This document shows positions 20,650 through 31,419 of a stretch of 64,000 nucleotides of DNA, piece by piece. Where the stretch lies: the NCBI GenBank assembly GCA_010015655.1, contig ML976704.1, positions 256,720-320,719 of the forward strand, given 5' to 3'. Source of the DNA: Bimuria novae-zelandiae CBS 107.79. Taxonomy: Eukaryota; Ascomycota; Dothideomycetes; Pleosporales; Didymosphaeriaceae. The position numbers were made by a program, and so were the translations under genes. Below the pieces are notes generated by a model, which saw nothing but the letters and a program-made list of their open reading frames with translations, had not been told where the DNA came from and ran no database searches. The first letter of the stretch is position 1; each line of letters opens with the position of its first letter.

Positions 20650-21847
20650 ATGGACCGAGCCAGCAAGGTACTGGCGGAGGCGCGTAATTCAGATACACCT
20701 AGAACATGGGCTGCCCTATCAGAACGCGGTGGTGTTCCTCTCCATACCCTGTATTACCGCGCACGCGGCCGACCCTCCCGCGAGGAGAAGGCCCAGCGCC
20801 AGCAATATCTTACCGTAGAGGAGGAGAAAGCGCTTGTAAAGTTTTTGTTACTAATTTCTAGTATTGGGCAACCCGTCCGAATCAAGTATATCCCCTCGCT
20901 AGCCTTCAGCATCGCCCGCCGACGGTCTACGCCGAACAAGCCGATCAAGCCCCCAGGCAAGAACTGGGCTCGAGTCTTCGAGAAACGCCAGCCGGAAGTC
21001 AAAGCGAGGAGAGTCAGGTCGATAGACTGGAACCGACACGAGAAGTTTATATACAACAAGATTACGGAGTGGTTTGAGGTAATCGGCAAGGTCCTACAAG
21101 ATCCGACCACCACTATTGTCACGGTTTATGGCTCCTACCCTGCGAGATAGTTGCTCCTACCATGATGTGGTTGCAACCTTCCTTCTACTTATCTAGGACT
21201 AGCGTTGTTTGTGCCTGCGCACATATACCTTCTGTAGCTCCTAGATAGTACAACCTCAGTTCAATCCAACAATCTTTTCCACTGCGTACTGTCCGCTCAG
21301 CGCTCTGCTCACCGCGACAACTATACTGCTGGAGAATGTCTACAACATGGACAAAACTGGTGTCATGCTAAGCATGCTGGGATCCGTCAAGGTTCTCGTA
21401 GGCAAAGACGATCTACGAGGCTATAGAGGCGCTGGTGTCAAACGGACTATGATGACGGCGGTCGAGTGTATCAGCGCTGATGGTAGGTCGCTGCTACCGC
21501 TCATCATCTGGCCAGCTTCCACCCATCGGAGTAACTGGACTACGCATCCAACTCCTGGATGACATTACCGACATTCAGAGAATGGGTACAATGACTCGAA
21601 AATCTGTTTAGAGTGGCTTACGCGTGTGTTCGATCCCCAAACGCGAGGACTAGCTAACGGCAAACCACGCGTGCTGATCAGTGACGGCTTTGGGACTCAC
21701 GAGACCCTTGAGATCCTGGAATTTTGTTTTGAACACAGTATTATCTTGTGTAGTCTGCCTTCTCACACCTCTAACAAGCTCCAGCCATGTGATGTCGGCG
21801 TCTTTGCCCCCTTGAAGACAGCCTACCGAGTTGGATCCCAGGTCACG
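20650..21847 (+). pseudogene. pogo-like transposase, copy A
   Basis: MDRASKVLAEARNSDTPR starts the psq-type HTH. KPPGKNWARVFEKRQPE is a CENP-B-type HTH, and ENVYNMDKTGVMLS opens the DDE_1 core. LISDGFGTHETLEILEFC (second catalytic block) and LPSHTSNKLQPCDVGVFAPLK (third) are intact. Two lesions interrupt it: a 203-bp solo LTR after codon DPTTT, and a TGA at 21560-21562 where the family has Trp before HY. Removing the LTR plus one copy of its 5-bp duplication restores the frame exactly. The C-terminus is missing. Little RIP is seen here compared with neighbours. Confidence 0.85.
21117..21319. repeat. Solo LTR (203 bp) inside copy A, with perfect TSD
   Basis: Starts TGTCACGG and ends CCGCGACA (inverted TGTC...GACA ends). 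Flanked by the 5-bp duplication ACTAT at 21112-21116 and 21320-21324. The internal part of the retrotransposon has been lost by LTR-LTR recombination. Unrelated in sequence to the other LTRs in this window. Confidence 0.9.
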
Positions 21848-22008
21848 TGATATAGGACGTGCTGCCTGGCAGACAGGGGGCGCCACCATGGCGACTGCCT
21901 GTGGTGGCGTTAGGTAGACGAGGAGGAGTAGCGATTATAAGTAGTTGCATGACCTCCAGCAGTTAATAGATCATCACACTTGTTCTCACTTCAGGGTTTC
22001 AACTCGAT
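21848..22008. repeat. LTR-like repeat 1 between inverted pogo copies
   Basis: About 160 bp, beginning TGATATAGGACG, with GATTATAAGTAGTTG and ending near TTCAGGGTTTCAAC. It is alignable along its length with 22402-22572. It sits at the junction of copies A and B, and no clean duplication is visible. Confidence 0.55.
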
Positions 22009-22401
22009 AAGCTGTCTTTAGAGGAGCAAAGGGTCCAACGTCACAAGGCTAGAGCTTGTGGGAGGTGTGAGAGGGAAGTCGACAAAGAATAATATTATTT
22101 TTAAGGCAAAACTCTAGGACCTCTAGTGTCTCGTGTGTCCTAAAGCCCTAAAGCCGTCGCAGATTAGCACCCGTGGTTTTCCATTAGCTAGTCCTTTGGT
22201 TTGCGGATTAAAAACACGCTTTAGCCACTCTAGGCTAATCTTTGAGTCATTATATTTATTTTCAGAGTGTCTATAATGCCATCCAGGGGTGGGGTAGGTA
22301 GTCCAGTTACTTCAGTAAGTTACAGCTGGCCAGATTATCAGAGGTAGCAGCGACCTACCGTCAGCGCTTATGCACTCTATTAAGTTGAATTCCATGATCA
22401 C

Positions 22402-22572
22402 GTGTTGTTGAGCTAATTGCCTGGTACAGGTGCGCTACCGAGGAGACTGCCTGGCAGGCAGTCAGTGGCGCTAGGCAAGAATAGGAGCTACTACGACTAT
22501 AAAGTAGTTGTATATCCCCTCATAGAAAGAATCATCATACTTATTCTCAGTTCAGCGTTTCAACTTATTACA
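22402..22572. repeat. Solo LTR (about 171 bp) inside copy B
   Basis: Approximately (G)TGTTGTTGAG...CTTATTACA, flanked by ATCAC (22397-22401) and GTCAC (22573-22577), a 5-bp duplication with one transition. Same family as 21848-22008. Contains a TATA-like GACTATAAAGTAG. Confidence 0.7.
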
Positions 22573-22764
22573 GTCACTATGATGCGCTTGACGCCCGCGC
22601 CTCTGTAGTCACGCAGGTCATCCCTACCTACAAGGACTTTAACAGAGACAAGCTTGCTCAACATGACTCCTGTTTTGTCCAGTATTATAAACATTCTCTG
22701 ACAGTACAGCAGGGTCCTATAGCACCTTTTCTATCACCTCAAACCACTCTGCGATCTTAGGATA

Positions 22765-24602
22765 GAGTCTCCCCCCCAGATTTGACCCAACCCCAGATTT
22801 GACCCAGCAAAATCAACTCTGCGCACGCGATCGCATTGCGCGTCGCGTGCGCTTTGCCGGCCCCTCTAATAAACTATCTACTGAATAATCCGAACCTTCC
22901 GCTTCCTCCTAACTATCTTCTTCTAGTACTATAACCTTTTATAGGCGCCCCCTTACTTATTTTATTATTAGCTTCGCCTCCTCCTCGCGGGCGATCTGCA
23001 ACACTTCCGTTATTATATAGATTAATTAACTTTTTAGTTAAACTCTTTTTCCTTTCTTAGCCTTCTTTCGCTTCTAAAGAAGCTTAGACTAATCTGCGAT
23101 CTGCTTAGCTTAAAGAGCTATTATAGCATTCTGTATTTCGTAGAGGCGTGTTATCCGCTCTACGTAGCGTTTCACCGGCGAAAGGACTACGGGATCCTCG
23201 CGAAGCAACTCTATAAATTGCTTATTTAATTTTAGTAGTTCTACTAGCTCTAGAAGAGAGCTCTATAGTAGAGAAAGATCTAGATTAGTCGCTTGTTATA
23301 GTGTAGCTAGGACAGGTAATAGCGGGAGCAACTTATAAGGCAGGTTACTAAGGACGCGTATAAGTAACGCAGGCTATAAGCTAGTAGCACGCTATTTATT
23401 AAGTATATTTTTTTTTAATATTGCCTTCTCTCGTGCGCAGGATAGTAATTCTATCTACTCTAATTACAGGATGCGCTATAAGCTAAGCCAGAATATCGCA
23501 TGCGTCTTATAGGAGTGATACTATTTAAACGCTAAAAAGATACTAAGATTAAGAGGTTAGAGTATATGCAAGTAATAAGCAGGCATAATTAGAAAATTAA
23601 TCTAATTTTTTATATAGTAGGCGATAAAATCTGCGCGTATATAACTTCTATATCTATCCGCGATAAGTAAACGCTAGCGCCCCGCAGCCTTGTCGCGGGT
23701 TAATAGATTAAATACTCTCTTTAGCCATTCCAGACCCAGGTTATTTAATATCTAGCTATTCTTACTAGTAGCAAAATGCCACCCTAGAGGTAATTTCTTA
23801 TTAATCTATCGTGTATTAATATTATTTCCTTTAAAAATTAAAAGGGGAGCTAGCGCTTCGCCTATAGCATTAATATACTTAATATCTGTAACCTATTCTT
23901 ACTTCCTAATAATTACTTTATCCTTTTAAGTAGTATTAAGGTACACTAATACTTTTATAATCTGCTCCTCACTAACACTAAATCCTGACTTATCTATATT
24001 CTATATATCCGAAGGGAGGTACGCATGCTCCTCTATTTTTAAAGCTATTACGTTAAACTAGCGCTCTACACGCGCGTAGGATGCTCCTTCCTTTTATAAA
24101 TACTTAAGATGCCTAGCAAATACCCCTTCTATTTTAGGGTTCCTCTTTTAGAAACGTGTAATTTATTTATTATTAATATAAGAGAGTAATTATAAAAAAA
24201 GGGCTAGTTATAACGCGTGCGTAACGCGTGTAGCCCGTATAAGAAAGATAAGCTCCTTTAGTATTAAGTAGGTAATTTAGGTTCTAGTAATAGTGTAGTT
24301 CTTAATTTATCGTACAAGAGTCTTTTCTTCTGTGTTTAACAGGATCTAAGCTATTTCGTGGCTTATAGACTACGTTAAGCCACTATAATGCCTGCGGTAT
24401 AAGGTGCGTCGCGAAACTTTAAAAAAGTCTATAGCAGAATTTAGAGAAGAAAAATCTTTATTTTAAAAGGTATATAAAGCCTTCTGTATTTGAATTTCGC
24501 GATTTAATTGTCTTTTTGGTGTTTGGGGAGGCATTGGTGGGGATAACGCGTGATGCATGCGCGTCGCGTGCTTTTGCTGGGTCAAATCTGGGGGGGGGAC
24601 TC
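22765..24602 (-). mobile_element. pogo-like transposon Y nested in copy B
   Basis: 1,838 bp, flanked by TA (22763-22764 and 24603-24604). Terminal inverted repeats of 24 bp begin GAGTC(T/C)CCCCCCCAGATTT. Strongly TpA-rich inside, so RIPed. The left end has a partial internal duplication of the repeat (CCCCAGATTTGACCC twice). Confidence 0.9.
22813..24534 (-). pseudogene. pogo-like transposase of element Y
   Basis: About 574 codons from MPPQTPKRQLNREIQIQKAL (24534) to TGA (22813-22815). The N-terminal HTH reads AIDFFKVSRRTLYRR. DDE_1 motifs are NIDKSGFSVSEEQI, an altered LLIADRYRSYI block (normally DGHxSH), and YYLHILQPLNLSIFLAFK. The C-terminal basic segment reads GPAKRTRRAMRSRAQS. Many TAG/TAA codons stand at Trp/Gln positions, and catalytic-block residues are altered. 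Inactive. Confidence 0.82.
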
Positions 24603-24949
24603 TATATATTATTCTCGTAGCGTTTCCAGTCAATCGCCCTGACCTTTCTCGCTTTGAGTTCCTTATGGCGTTTCTCGAAGGCCTGAGCCCAGTTCTTGCC
24701 CGGTGGCTTGATTGGTTTGGTTACCGTAGACCGCCGATGAGCGATGCTGAAGGCTAGCGAAGGTATGAATTTAATGCGTACAGGGTGCCCGAGACTAGAC
24801 ATTAGTAATAAAAACTTGAACATAGCTTTCTCTTCGTCTGGGGTAAGGTATTGCTGGCTTTGGGCCTTGAGCTCTATTGACGCTCCTCCATGTTTACGAC
24901 GATGGAGCGTAGAGCGGGGAACATTGCTCTTCGCTGAAACTGCACGGTA

Positions 24950-27085
24950 CCGTGTTTTATCAGATGACGCACGGGCATCACTTGGCGCACGATTTCCGGA
25001 TGCCCACACCCACTGCTTTTGAGGCTGTAGAGCTCTATATAAGAGCTATTATCGCGAGATTTTCTAGTGGAGAGGTCTATGGAGCTTGAACAATTAATTG
25101 CTTATAATAATTTACATGCGAAACCTTTGTAGGAGGCGTATATTTCTTGTGCGCGTGCTAGGGCCGGGTGTAGGCTCCTTATTAATAATAGAAGAGAAAT
25201 TAACCTTAGTAATATTAGGCGCTTTATATAGACGAGACGGAGTAGCAGAAGCGATTAGCTAACGTCTTGTACCCTTTTAGGATAATTATATATCTTTTTA
25301 GAGTTATTTTTTGGCCTTACGTGCAATACGTGCTTCTTCACGCGTAGTAGCCTTGCTACGCTGCTCCTAGAGGCGGATTTCTTTGGCGGCAAGCCTTATA
25401 CGCTTCCTCTCCTTAAGCATGGCTTATTTCTGTTCTTTCTACTACTTTCGTAGAGCAAGTTTCTCCTCCTTCTATTATTGTTGCAACTGCTCGTCGGCAT
25501 CCTTCTGCGCCTGCCTATCTCGGGCGTCTTAGACTTTGGCGGGCGACTAGAGAACAGCGCCTCTATTATACTCTAGCAGTGCTTTAAGTAGTAAAGGCTT
25601 GCCACGCTGTCGCTGCTTTCTCTTATTAATAAGAGCTTCTTTAAGGCAGTTATTTTCGTGCTAGAGAAGCTACTTCTGCATAGCTATATAATAGATTATT
25701 TAAGAGAGCTACTACGAGTGTTTAAAATAGGTATTTTTAATAACCTTGCGCAGCAAGCGCTCTATCTTTCTCTAATTTAAAGCGCTAAGTACTAATAAGC
25801 TACTCTTAAAGGACGATAGCCTCTTTACTTTTACCTTTTAAAACTTTTGTAACACTACCTCTGCGTTTAATAGTGAGAGGCTAGTGACCTTAAAAAACTT
25901 AATAATTATCTTATATTTAAACGCTATATTTTAGGCGTAATAGAACATGCGGAAGAAGTCGCGCTTTATAATAGAAGTAAGGCCTTAATAGCTATATATA
26001 AAGTCTGAGAGCTTGGTGGAGTATGCGCTAGAGAGAGGCTTAAAGAGGTAAATATTAAGTAGCTAGAGAGTATAGGTAGCGTGAGGAGGAAAGATAGCCA
26101 AAAGAATTTAATTCTTATTATAATACTTAATAAATTCTATTGTTATATAGGAGCCGTAGCTATTAAAGATAAGGAGACGCTAAGAGTAACGCGCCTTTAC
26201 CTTCGTCTCGCAATTAAACACTTATTTTAGCTATTATATGCTAATCTTGTTGTTTATCCATCTACTAGCTAAGGAAGTAAAGAAACAGTTATGCTCTTAT
26301 AGGTTAAAATCTTAAAGCTATAAGTCCTGTATATTACTAAAAATAGCCTAGTAAATTAAGATTAGCGTAAGAGCACTGCCGTTAGCGCAAATATATATAA
26401 TTATTATTATCTACTCTTTATTACTATCTTATATAACTTGCTTTACTCCGCTATTCTTATATCTTTAGCGAGAGAAGATGCGCTTTATTTTTAATAGTAC
26501 CCTAATTAAGAAGCCTTTTTCGTCTATATTATATATATATTACAGTTTTACGTTATACTATTCGATCTTCTGCGCCAAAAGCTTAAAGTAGAGGCTGTAT
26601 TTAAATGCTAAATTAGCTTTATGCCGTAACGCGTCTATACTAGAGCTCTAATGTAATATAAGGTTAATACAATATTAAGCAATAAAGCGGTTAACCTAGC
26701 ATTTTCTAGTAGTTCTTCTAGCTATTTCTAAGGCGAAATTCTATATTATTTATCTTATAGGCGGTAGACCTTGTTAGTAAAGGTTATTAATATAAGTTAT
26801 AAGAGCTTTCTCTTACGTGGTGTTAAGGAGGCGTATATTATTAATTTACTAAGCATAGGTGCCTTAAACCCCGCGGTGGCGCTTTAATAGCGTTATTTAA
26901 TTACAACTATACTTTTTTGCAACTGTAGTGTAATTAGGTGTTTCTCTAGGATTCAGCGATTTCAGCGACTCTAACGCAGCCTCAATTGGGTCCATATTGG
27001 TGTAGTTATGAGAGGGTGAAGAAGTCGAAAATTTGGCGGTGAGCGTGCGCCAAGTGATGGCTGTGCGTCATCTGATAAAACACGG
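24950..27085 (-). mobile_element. pogo-like transposon X nested in copy B
   Basis: 2,136 bp, flanked by TA (24948-24949 and 27086-27087). Terminal inverted repeats of about 42 bp begin CCGTGTTTTATCAGATGACG. Interior RIPed. The repeats themselves keep CpA/TpG. Confidence 0.9.
25230..26995 (-). pseudogene. pogo-like transposase of element X
   Basis: Starts MDPIEAALESLKSLNPRETP (26995), the same N-terminal type as element Z at 27807, followed by TTVAKKYSCN and KRHRGV (HTH). The C-terminal part (about 25300-25450) gives a basic coiled stretch (LALRK, AMLKERKRIRLAAKEIRL) usual for this transposase group. The catalytic core between them is full of stops. The end is approximate. Confidence 0.75.
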
Positions 27086-27290
27086 TATGGCACAGACTCG
27101 CCTGCAAAGAAGACTTCCGCCAGCGCCTGACTACTTGGTCCATGATCGCGGGTGTGGTGATGCGTAGGGGCACTCGTTGCTGCCCCTAGGCATCCTCAAC
27201 GCAACGACGAAAGCGGCCCAGTCCGGAAGATAGCGCGCCGCACGTGATATGCCGCGGAAAGCCCGGAGGACGCGCCCAAGATCATTGGCA

Positions 27291-27707
27291 CGTGATATTG
27301 GCTGGAAAGTTTGAGAAGAACGCCACAGCTCGAGCGTTTCTAGTAAAGTGCAAAATTTGATACAGTGTTACATAAGCGCACTAAGCTGTTCTACCAAGAC
27401 ACTTAACCTGCCTCTCAGCCCGGAGAAACTCACGTTGTACACACAGAAAGATAAAGTGATTTCTAAGTCAAGGAAAATACTCTTACTTAACAAGATTATT
27501 ATCTCAATAATGCACCAAGGCTTAGAGATTCGTTGATAACTACGGTCGCGTAGGGTGTAAAGGCAGAGCGGGGTTGTACGTGGTAAACAGAATAATTAAT
27601 AATATAATTAGCATTGTTGTAGTTTTGTTGCTGTTGACTAGAGTTTTAAGGTTAAATCTCTAAAGAATAAGGAGACGCTAACTGCGACACTAAGTATGGA
27701 GGGGGAA
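27291..27707. other. Spacer between copy B and element Z
   Basis: No gene recognised. AT-rich, with a TATAATTAG-type stretch near 27600. It may contain the outer end of copy B or other repeat debris. Confidence 0.4.
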
Positions 27708-28941
27708 TAACGTGTCCGTGCACCCAATGCACGGATTCAGCCAATGCACGCCGAACATCCGACGCGTCAAAACTCCCTACTTTCAACACGCGATAACTCC
27801 ACTAATATGGATCCAATTCAAGCTGCGATAGATAAGATCGAATCGCGAGAACCAGGAGAAGATTTTTCATATACAGAAATTGCTACTAGATATGGTGTTA
27901 ATCGATCTACACTCTCACGAAGGCACCGAGGTGTTACCGCGACGCGTGCAGCCAACACAATCAATCAGCGAAAGCTCAACCCACAGCAAGAGCAGGAGCT
28001 TGTACGATATATTAAAAGGCTCACAGAGAGACATATACCTCCTACTAGAGAGATGATACAGAATTTTGCCTCGACGATAGCAAAGGAGCCAGTTAGCGAG
28101 AGCTAGGTTACCCGCTTTATTAACCAACACAGCATTCATCTTATCTCGCAATAGACCGTCGGCATAGACAGCAATCGCCATAAAGCTAATTTAGTAGATA
28201 AATATCGCCTCTATTTCAACCTTGTACATAGCAAGATTAATTAATATCGCATAGATCCTCATCATATCTACAATATAGATAAAAAAGGTGTCCTGATCGG
28301 TATCGTTAGTAGAACAAAGAGGATATTCAGCAGACGAATATAGGAGAAGAAGGAGGTTAGGGCATCACTCCAGGATGGCAATCGCGCGTGGATCACGCTC
28401 CTAGCATGTATCTACGCTGATGGATCAGCTTTGCCGCCAAGCCTTATCTATAAGGCTGCCAACAAGGACATCCAATCAAGCTAGGTAGAGGATATCAAGG
28501 CAGGATATCATAAAGTCTTTATCACCTCATTATCCTCTAGCTGGACGAACAACGATATCGGGCTTGCCTAGCTTAAGCAGGTGTTTGATCGCTGTATAAA
28601 AGAGAAGGCTCGACGATTATATTAACTTTTAATTATAGATGGCTACGGATCTCATGTTACTATAGACTTTATTAACTACTATAATTAGAATAGGATCCTG
28701 CTTGCTGTCCTGCCTCCTTATTTAACTTATACACTTTAGCTACTTAATATTGCGATGTTCAAGCCTCTATTAATAGCCTACTTAGCAGAGCTATTAAGAT
28801 ACCTTTATAGAAGCTAGGGCCTAGCTTCTATTACTAAAGGCGACTTCTTTCCCCTATTCTGGAATGCGTGGAAGGCCTCTTTCAAGGAATTAACTATCCT
28901 CAGCTCTTTTAGAGCCACAGGTATATCGCCACCTAATCCTG

Positions 28942-29839
28942 CACCGAACATTAACTTTTCTAGGTTACTGAAAGGTCGATATCTATTAATTTTTTGTTAA
29001 AACACGACTTAAATGCCTTTGTAAATCTGTTTTCCAGCGTCCTCTTTTAGCTACAGGCGTTGTGGCAGGCGCGCTGCCCTATTTTCTCTTTTAGCTCTCT
29101 AGTAAGCTAAAATTTTTTTAAAATGGCCCGTGCGCCGCTCAGATTTTCACGTTTAGTTAAAGGCCATAACTATAGCTAAGACAAGGAGACAGTCGTGACA
29201 CTCCTTACTCTTACAAGATATGGGCACCTGCTAGGCCTAAATACAAAGGCTCTCCATGCGAAGAGCCATAGCACGATTCAACAGAGCACCAGCTCTCAAC
29301 ACCTACAACAACAAGAGCTGCCCGCAGCTCTCTAAAGACCAACTATCAGCGTCCCTGACCTGACACAACACGCAAACAAGGCAGCCAGCCTGGCCTTATA
29401 TCATACGACTCTTGGGGATAAAGAAGAAGGACAGGCCTGGCTCTGCCTTCCTACTACACCTATCTCCTTCGACACAGGCATCGCCAAGCCTGGTACAAAG
29501 GCTCTCCTCGCGCAGAGCCACGGCTCCGATTCGACAGAGCACCGGCTCTCCACACCTATCCACTCTTTCCTTTTCTTTCTTCTCACAGCACTAAACTGCC
29601 TCTGAACACACACAAGGGATTCACCCTAATGTACATACACTGCTTAGTCTCCCCAACGGGAAGGGGAGCTATAGCTTAAAATGGTAGCAATACCCGCGCA
29701 GGCAAGAAATGCTTTCTAAGGTAGTATGTTAGTACTATAATTCCATAGCTTAGCACGTCGTATATGCCCTTCGGGAGGCGAGATAGTGGACTTAATCCCC
29801 ATCAACTAGACGAAAAATGAATACCAACCAACCAACCAA
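28942..29839 (+). mobile_element. 898-bp retroposed insertion with (CCAA)n tail
   Basis: Flanked by GCCACCTAATCCTG (28928-28941) and GCCACCTGATCCTG (29840-29853), a 14-bp duplication differing by one transition. The 3' end is ACCAACCAACCAACCAA directly before the duplication. The long duplication and simple-repeat tail indicate target-primed reverse transcription (LINE/SINE type). No LINE protein motif is visible inside. It contains an imperfect internal direct repeat (29251-29313 and 29495-29556, ACAAAGGCTCTCC...GAGCACC(A/G)GCTCTC) and a tRNA-like segment near its 3' end. Confidence 0.75.
29667..29752 (+). repeat. tRNA-like (SINE head-like) segment
   Basis: A box A-like TAGCTTAAAATGG (29672-29684), a possible D-stem GCT/AGC, a box B-like CTATAATTCC about 50 bp downstream, and complementary ends (AGCTAT and ATAGCT). 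The anticodon arm is poor and no intact T-arm is seen, so this is not a functional tRNA gene. It is best read as a decayed tRNA-derived SINE promoter. Confidence 0.35.
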
Positions 29840-30732
29840 GCCACCTGATCCTGACCCTATCCTTAATAGGTTCACCCAGGATCAAGAATCAGGCAATAGC
29901 TCCTCATCAGGGCTTAGCGATCATGACTAGAGAAAGATGAATAGGCTTATACGCTCTGTAGTGAGTGATCAAAGTAGCAAGGATACATAGAAGCTTTATT
30001 AATCACTCCACCACCTATCTGTTAAAAATGAGCTACTTAAGCATGACAACGATGGGCTTAGGCAGGTGCTATCTATTAAGAAGAAGCGTAATAAGAAGAG
30101 CAAAGCTCTAGACCTTTAATAGTGCTAGGAGTATCATAGTAGGGCTATCTTATAGTTACTAAGGAAAGTAAGGGAGGCACGTTATCGTTAATTAATTAAG
30201 GAGCAAGAGGATAAGCAGTAGTAGCTTTAAAAAGCAGAGATAGCAAAGCTAAAGAAGGCAGCTAAGCTATATAAGGAGAAAATCCAGCAAGAAAAGCGTG
30301 CAGCGAGAGAGGCAGCGAAGAAGGTAAAGGAGAAGGAGAGAGCTAAAAAGGCAGCTCAGCGCACTGCCCAGAAGTCTGCCGATAACGCTAAAAAGGCTCT
30401 ACAACTATCCCAAAGGAGTAAGAGAAAAGCTTCTCAGCCATCTCCACAGAGCAGAAAGCGTCAGAAACGTGTTGTTGATGCTACGGATGTTGGGGAGGCC
30501 TCAAAGGGCGCATCTGCTGCCCCAACCAAATCCACACGGAGCGGCCGCGACGTCAAGCTTCTAGATAGATTTAAATAGTGCAAATGAATCGCAGCTATCG
30601 ATTTACTATCCTAGTAGAAAATCTTATAATAATATTGTTTGTGGGTGGTTCTGCAGCCTTATTTCTAATAGAGCGTTTATGGTGTTCGGCGTGCATTGGC
30701 TGAATCCGTGCATTGGGTGCACGGACACGTTA

Positions 30733-31419
30733 GTGTTAGGATGCAAAAATGATCTTTGCGTCCCAGCACGCAGGGTGTCCCAGCACACAGGGAGGGACGT
30801 TACCAGCACCAATATTCTCAGAGCCCCATCCGTACTCTAGTTTTCTCAAAGTCGGTCGGTGGATCGGTGGGTCGGCGTCCTTCGCGCTAAACTCAAAACA
30901 GCCCCTCTTCTCCCGCACGTGTCGGTGCCTGAAATTTTTAGCGCATGCACGCCGAGCGGGCGACGATCAGAGATTGCATCTCGCCGCCATGCATGTGAAG
31001 CCACCCGCGCTGTGGCTCGGAGAAAAAAGTTTGCATGCATCATTGCATGTGTTTGCACGTGCAGATCGCTAGCAGGGAATAAACATAAGATTTTGAGATT
31101 TTTGATAGAGGGTGGGAGGGATGGCGTAAGTGCTAAGAATACCTGCAGCGAAGGAGGTGGGTTTTCGGGGAACGGCGAAGAGAGGGAAAATTGGAATTTT
31201 TACAAAGAGATTTCGGAGCATGGACTAGGCAGGACGTGTGTTGGAGAATCTAGGATGAATATTACCAATGAAAGAGTTTTCCTTGATGGTGAAGTTCAAT
31301 GGTATGCTGGCGAAATGCAAAGTATTACTGGTGTGGTTAAAGCGAAAGGATCTAGCAAAGATTTCAAACAAAGATGCACAGCAGAACGTAGGCGATGCAA
31401 TATAGAAAAAAGGTGTAGG
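30733..31419. other. Boundary between repeat-rich and gene-rich compartments
   Basis: No convincing gene. The plus-strand frame over 30859-31533 is unlike any family I know and runs into the transporter. A 17-18-bp tandem pair (GTCCCAGCAC(G/A)CAGGG) lies at about 30759-30792. Dinucleotide use returns to normal here. Confidence 0.5.

Larger units (their letters stand above)
20437..21847 (+). mobile_element. pogo-like element, copy A (plus strand, 3'-truncated)
   Basis: Leader from about 20,437 (it shares sequence with 14240-14430) and transposase from ATG 20650. It contains a 203-bp solo LTR (21117-21319). The sequence is lost after the DDE_1 block at FAPLKTAYR, at the same residue where inverted copy B ends. 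Terminal repeats were not resolved. It sits about 0.3-0.5 kb upstream of the NLR start. Confidence 0.75.
22009..27290 (-). mobile_element. pogo-like element, copy B (minus strand), carrying three nested insertions
   Basis: Start codon near 27172 (minus), N-terminal codons running to 27088, then interrupted by element X (24950-27085), resuming at 24949 (YRAVSAKSNVPRSTLHRR), interrupted by element Y (22765-24602), resuming at 22762 (IAEWFEVI, NVYN), interrupted by an LTR (22402-22572), and ending at about 22009 after FAPLKTAYR. Across the X junction the frame joins without loss (VP then YRAVS). It is a diverged relative of copy A in opposite orientation. The end of the leader is only approximate. 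Confidence 0.82.
27807..30578 (+). pseudogene. pogo-like transposase of element Z, interrupted
   Basis: MDPIQAAIDKIESREPGEDF starts a psq-type HTH (YGVNRSTLSRRHRGV). A CENP-B-like region follows (QQEQELVRYIKRLTERHIPP). DDE_1 blocks are YNIDKKGVLIGIVSRTKR, IIDGYGSHVTIDFINYY and VLPPY...LLNIAMFKPL. The frame breaks at 28942, where the 898-bp insert begins, and resumes after 29853 (ILNRFTQDQESGNSSSSG), ending with a basic coiled C-terminus (KEKERAKKAAQRTAQKSA, then KRKASQPSPQSRKRQKR) and TAG at 30576. Several nonsense codons. Spliced together it would be of normal length for the group. Confidence 0.85.
27710..30730 (+). mobile_element. pogo-like transposon Z with its own nested insertion
   Basis: Flanked by TA (27708-27709 and 30731-30732). 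Terminal inverted repeats of about 49 bp begin ACGTGTCCGTGCACCCAATG and are almost identical. 3,021 bp in total. Without the 898-bp insert and one 14-bp duplication it is about 2.1 kb, close to element X, whose transposase has the same N-terminal type. Confidence 0.93.

Noticed and set aside
29667..29752. A functional tRNA gene
   Set aside because: Only box A-like and weak box B-like blocks are present; the anticodon and T arms do not fold.
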